Assembly (NCBI GenBank): GCA_003254885.1
Contig: QANT01005984.1
Span: 1-20,932 of the forward strand
Reading direction: 5' to 3'
Origin: Purshia tridentata
Taxonomy: Eukaryota; Streptophyta; Magnoliopsida; Rosales; Rosaceae
DNA length: 20,932 bases
In this document: one piece after another, positions 18,296 to 20,932 of the stretch
Layout of the letters: every line of letters begins with the position of its first letter
Position numbering within the stretch: position 1 is the stretch's first letter
Position numbers and translations under genes: made by a program
The notes under the pieces: model-generated
Seen by the model: only the letters and a program-made list of their open reading frames with translations
Told to the model about the DNA's origin: nothing
Database searches by the model: none

Positions 18296-18837
18296 GTGAT
18301 ATGGGTTGCAGGAAAACAACTAGCAGAGGACCGTGTTTTTTCATTTGAACAATTGTATCCTGTGTTCTCTAAATCCTCTGAAAACATCACTTACTCGTTT
18401 TGCAAATTTACATTATAAAGTGAAAAACTGTATCCCGCGTTTTTCAAAGTCGTTTTCTCAAGATGAACGTATTTTCTTTGTAGTTTTGGTTTTATAAAAC
18501 AGAAAACCGTTTTGTGAAACGGTACCAAACGAGGCCTAAAAGTGTTTTCACCTGTCCTTCCTTCCCATGGCATTTCTTCTGCAAGAAACATTTAGAAAGG
18601 AATTTTAAAGCAGTAGGCAAAAAATTCAAGCAAAGAATAAACCACAATCAATGACCAAGTTCCTAAAGCTATTTTGAGTAAATAGCCAGATAAGGCTCAA
18701 ACTTTTAAGTGCATATATAGATATATTTAGCAAAAGGAGGGATAAACAATGCGAAATGAGGCAGAACATTGACCAGAACAGTTAATCTATTGGAACTTTA
18801 TAGAGTATGTCACATAAAAAAACAAAGTCATACATAC

Positions 18838-18912
18838 CGGAGCTCGAAATGGTCTTTCTCATCCTCCAAAACGAAGTTGTCCAGATTCCTTCTTACCACC
18901 ACGACCTCCCCC
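18838..18912 (-). pseudogene. SNRNP35: U11/U12-35K pseudogene block 5: KKESGQLRFGG
   Basis: Reads GGRGGKKESGQLRFGG, stop, ERPFRAP, ending at CCG|GTATGT. The family has FGGRERPF, so the TGA at 18859-18861 is a CGA to TGA change. At the acceptor the run of G appears one base too long for the phase left by block 4, so a frameshift is also likely. Confidence 0.88.
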
Positions 18913-18994
18913 CTGGTGAAAACAGTAAAAATAGCATATTTTAATCTTTTTATGCACAACAAATTTGTAAGTAGAAGGAGAATATTTAATTGAC

Positions 18995-19085
18995 CTAATC
19001 TTCTAGGAATCCACCCTGCCATCAACTGCTGTCCGTTTTAATCAACTATTACTTCAGAATCATCAATAAAGGGATGGTGAGCTTC
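18995..19085 (-). pseudogene. SNRNP35: U11/U12-35K pseudogene block 4: end of RRM and GWIPRRLG
   Basis: After TTTGCAG it reads EAHHPFIDDSEVIVD, a stop, then NGQQLMAGWIPRRLG. The family has IVDYN, so the TAA at 19038-19040 replaces Tyr (TAT or TAC). GWIPRRLGG is the signature linker of this protein from plants to human. Confidence 0.9.
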
Positions 19086-19790
19086 CTGCAAACAAGGCAA
19101 ACCCACAATATTCATCACATGAAATTCATTGCATACAAGGAACTACGAGACTTAAAATAGATATGCCGTGGCAGGTGCTGGACATAAGTTCATAAAGTGG
19201 AAGACTGTTATAAACATCAGAGATTGCACAATAGACTTCACAGTCTAATCTTTGCCTATTTGTTGACTAAGATCCTTTCAGGAGCTGTTTTCCATTAGTC
19301 CTTCCCCAAATTTCATTTCACACTCGACCAAAAAGACCATTCAAGGCTACACCACTAATATTGCACCACAGAAATAAATGTTCTCTGTAGTAAGAAGATC
19401 AATCACTATAAATTGCTATCGAGGTATATGAAAAACAAGCTAACTAACATTTATTGGATAAACAAGCTAGATAATTGGTGGAATTATCTTTCAATAGAAA
19501 ATTTCATTTTCCCCTATCTTTCAATTTTTACCATAATTAATATGCCAATCGGGTCATCCCACCAGATCAAAATGATATGCCCATTTTTTCTCACAACACC
19601 AGCAAGAAATTCCAATTCAATTTAATTTTGTTAGGTATATGAGAACAGCCACCCGCCAATATTCAAATGCTTGAAGCAATGTTCAACATCAGAACTTCAG
19701 TGTCAAAGTAGAATTCCCAAGAATATAAATACATATACATATATGAACATTTTTCAAATCATATTGAGATTGGCTAACAAGTTGCAGCAC
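19086..19790 (-). other. Pseudogene intron between blocks 3 and 4
   Basis: 705 bp with a GTGCTG donor and a TTTGCAG acceptor on the minus strand. No coding sequence or repeat ends noticed. Confidence 0.6.
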
Positions 19791-19861
19791 CTTATATGCA
19801 CTCAGCATCTCCCTTTCGGTTTCGTATTCAACAAAAGCATAGCCACGCGAGGCACCAGTCA
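19791..19861 (-). pseudogene. SNRNP35: U11/U12-35K pseudogene block 3: RNP1
   Basis: Reads TGASRGYAFVEYETEREMLS then AYK, the RNP1 motif and following helix, with no stop inside. It is bounded by CTGCAG and AAG|GTGCTG. It is the clearest single piece of evidence for the family. Confidence 0.9.
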
Positions 19862-20093
19862 CTGCAGCAAGAGAACCAAAAAAGTTATAAAGGTAGACCC
19901 TCAATCCCTCACGCTATTACAATGTTTAAAGCAATTGAAAAAAAATAAAGAAGAAAGAAAGAAATTTTGCAAACCAATTTGCATGCAAATGAAGAAAAAA
20001 GCGCACAATAATCCATCTAAAAAGTACAATGTTGTGAAATTTTGTACCGAACTAAAAATCAAAGTGAAAGCAAAGCTTAGAAGCTACCATTAC

Positions 20094-20145
20094 CAATGTG
20101 CCTGACCAAGCGCAAGTCCTTCACCCGACCATACTAGCTCATAGC
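20094..20145 (-). pseudogene. SNRNP35: U11/U12-35K pseudogene block 2
   Basis: After a TTTTCAG acceptor it reads AMS-stop-YGRVKDLRLVRHI. The family has MSKYG here, so the TAG at 20134-20136 replaces a lysine codon (AAG to TAG). It ends with G before GTAATG; that G plus TG of the next block restores the expected Val codon. Confidence 0.85.
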
Positions 20146-20286
20146 CTGAAAACCCAAATTCAAGATTTATGTTTAGAGGAAGAATTGTCATTACATTGTG
20201 GTTTCTATTGATCCCAATTGAAGAACTTTCTCTCTTTTGCTCAGTTTTCTAGGAAACCAAACGCAGAGAGAGAGAGAGAAATGAAC

Positions 20287-20343
20287 CTTGCGAAGAGTGT
20301 GTTCGGTGGTGAGGTGAGAAAGGCGACCAACGAAGAAGGTGCA
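20287..20343 (-). pseudogene. SNRNP35: U11/U12-35K pseudogene block 1: RNP2
   Basis: Reads CTFFVGRLSHLTTEHTLRK, the start of the RRM including RNP2, and ends at AAG|GTTCAT. The frame stays open upstream to about 20388, but those residues do not match the family. Similarity therefore begins abruptly near 20343, consistent with a truncation point. Confidence 0.8.
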
Positions 20344-20407
20344 ATAACTCGTTCGGAATGCCGGACTGAATGCGGGACCGGACGGGAATAATCAATTCAA
20401 ATGAACA

Positions 20408-20600
20408 GTTGTCTCTTATTTTATTTTTGGGTTTTTTATACAAATACCACCTGAACTATAGGGGGTGTGCTCCCGTACCACCTGAACTTTTTTTTTTTAC
20501 TATTTACCACCTGAAGTTATCAATATGTGCCAATGTGGCACCTCCAGTCAACTTTTTTATTAAATTATCAACTTTTTTCTCAAATTTCCTAATTTGCCCT
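20408..20600. repeat. Dispersed repeat with ACCACCTGAA motifs
   Basis: ACCACCTGAA occurs three times (about 20445, 20478 and 20506) in otherwise T-rich text, with AATGTGGCACCTCCAGTCAAC after it. The same ACCACCTGAA word appears in the repeat near 12837. It begins where pseudogene similarity stops, so it may mark the truncation breakpoint. Confidence 0.5.
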
Positions 20601-20609
20601 CAAGTATAA

Positions 20610-20780
20610 CTAGGGGTGGGCATCAACCCGCCCACCACCATTTATCGCCCGAACCGTCACCCGTTTAATCTTCACCCGATCCAAGAACCGCCACCCGTTT
20701 AATCTTCACCCGATCCACCTAATAGTCGATGGCTTGAATTTGGGTTTCCTCCTTCACCGCCCATCACCACCCGTTTAACC
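20610..20780 (+). mobile_element. Possible hAT-type element end
   Basis: Begins CTAGGGGTGGGCATCAACCC, the kind of terminus seen on many plant hAT-like elements. Two direct copies of CACCCGTTTAATCTTCACCC follow (about 20659 and 20692). The other end would lie beyond the window, so this is only suggestive. Confidence 0.3.
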
Positions 20781-20932
20781 GATTATGCAATATAGGAAAT
20801 ATGATGGATGTATTTTACAAGATTTAAGGGCTAGTGAAATTATTATATATTTACATAATTACTTTATTCATCACTTTCCTTACTTATATTCTTTAAAAAA
20901 TATTGTTTCCATACTTTGAAGAGAAGATAAGT
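20781..20932. other. AT-rich end of window
   Basis: No feature recognised. It may be the interior of the element beginning near 20610. Confidence 0.4.

Larger units (their letters stand above)
17463..18536. mobile_element. MITE-like element (PIF/Harbinger-type ends) in the pseudogene intron
   Basis: The left end AGTTCCGTCTGGCAATGTTG (17463-17482) and right end AAACGGTACCAAACGAGGCC (18517-18536) are degenerate inverted repeats. Both are flanked by TAA (17460-17462 and 18537-18539), a target duplication typical of PIF/Harbinger. The right-hand 180 bp also resembles the right end of the intron 1 element of the resistance gene (TTTTCAAA, AAACAGAAAA, GGTACCAAACG). It carries a small open frame and a poly(A) tract but no transposase. 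Confidence 0.6.
16349..20343 (-). pseudogene. SNRNP35: U11/U12-35K (SNRNP35) pseudogene, unprocessed and 5'-truncated
   Basis: A degraded copy of the gene for the 35 kDa protein of the U11/U12 di-snRNP, an RRM protein of the minor (U12-type) spliceosome in the nucleus. Six exon blocks on the minus strand follow in the right order: RNP2 (CTFFVGRL), YGRVKDLRLVRHI, RNP1 (RGYAFVEYETERE), AHHPFIDDSEVIVD, GWIPRRLG, KKESGQLRFGG, RPFRAP, SIPYDDLERLGIPPPPEGRY and an RS/RD-rich tail. Introns remain, so it is a genomic duplicate and not a retrocopy. In-frame stops lie at 20134-20136, 19038-19040, 18859-18861, 16583-16585 and 16526-16528. The first conserved exon (N-terminal region before the RRM) is not found upstream, where dispersed repeats begin. 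It is very unlikely to encode a working protein. The family call is strong. Confidence 0.88.

Noticed and set aside
18828..19025. 65-codon minus-strand frame starting MMAGWIPRRLG
   Set aside because: It reads from one U11/U12-35K pseudogene exon through an intron into the next exon in the wrong frame. It is not a separate gene.
19689..19904. 71-codon minus-strand frame with an RRM RNP1 motif taken as a small RRM protein
   Set aside because: Only the central 24 residues match the family. The ends are intron sequence, so it is one block of the larger pseudogene.

Overview
The window looks like nuclear DNA from a eudicot plant, probably a woody rosid, although the sequence cannot fix the species. 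The grounds are AT-rich spacers, GT-AG introns of plant size, a non-TIR NBS-LRR resistance gene with a long LRR tail built from several exons, a plant-type U11/U12-35K copy, and short TIR elements of kinds common in plants.

Left part (1-5470). No intact gene is visible. There is a repeat interval whose ends carry inverted GAAATTTCG-type motifs (about 713-1857). It is followed by what looks like the duplicated 5' leader of the resistance gene (about 2450-3051). A 2.2 kb element with long terminal inverted repeats (3083-5254) sits in the presumed leader intron and carries a tandemly duplicated, CT-rich block resembling the leader of a gene on the minus strand.

Centre (5472-12380, plus strand). 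One apparently intact CC-NBS-LRR gene of the RPS5/At4g27190 type has four coding exons, all joined in phase 0, giving about 1403 aa. The P-loop, RNBS-A to D, GLPL and MHD motifs can be read. Kinase-2 ends in Q where CNL proteins normally have W. Its introns hold a TAA-type MITE-like element (intron 1) and a TIR element with a hairpin (intron 3).

Right part (12381-20932). This is mostly repeats plus one broken gene. On the minus strand (16349-20343) lies an unprocessed, 5'-truncated pseudogene of the minor-spliceosome protein U11/U12-35K (SNRNP35). Six exon blocks keep recognisable RRM, GWIPRRLGG-type linker and RS-rich tail, but they carry several in-frame stops. Its largest intron holds a second MITE-like element related to the one in the NLR gene. 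The window closes in dispersed repeats.

All three N positions lie between identical sequence on both sides, which suggests unmerged contig ends. The two genes have no evident functional link. No new biological system is evident; the most interesting items are the dead minor-spliceosome gene, the Pack-MULE-like element in the resistance gene leader and the modular LRR exons.
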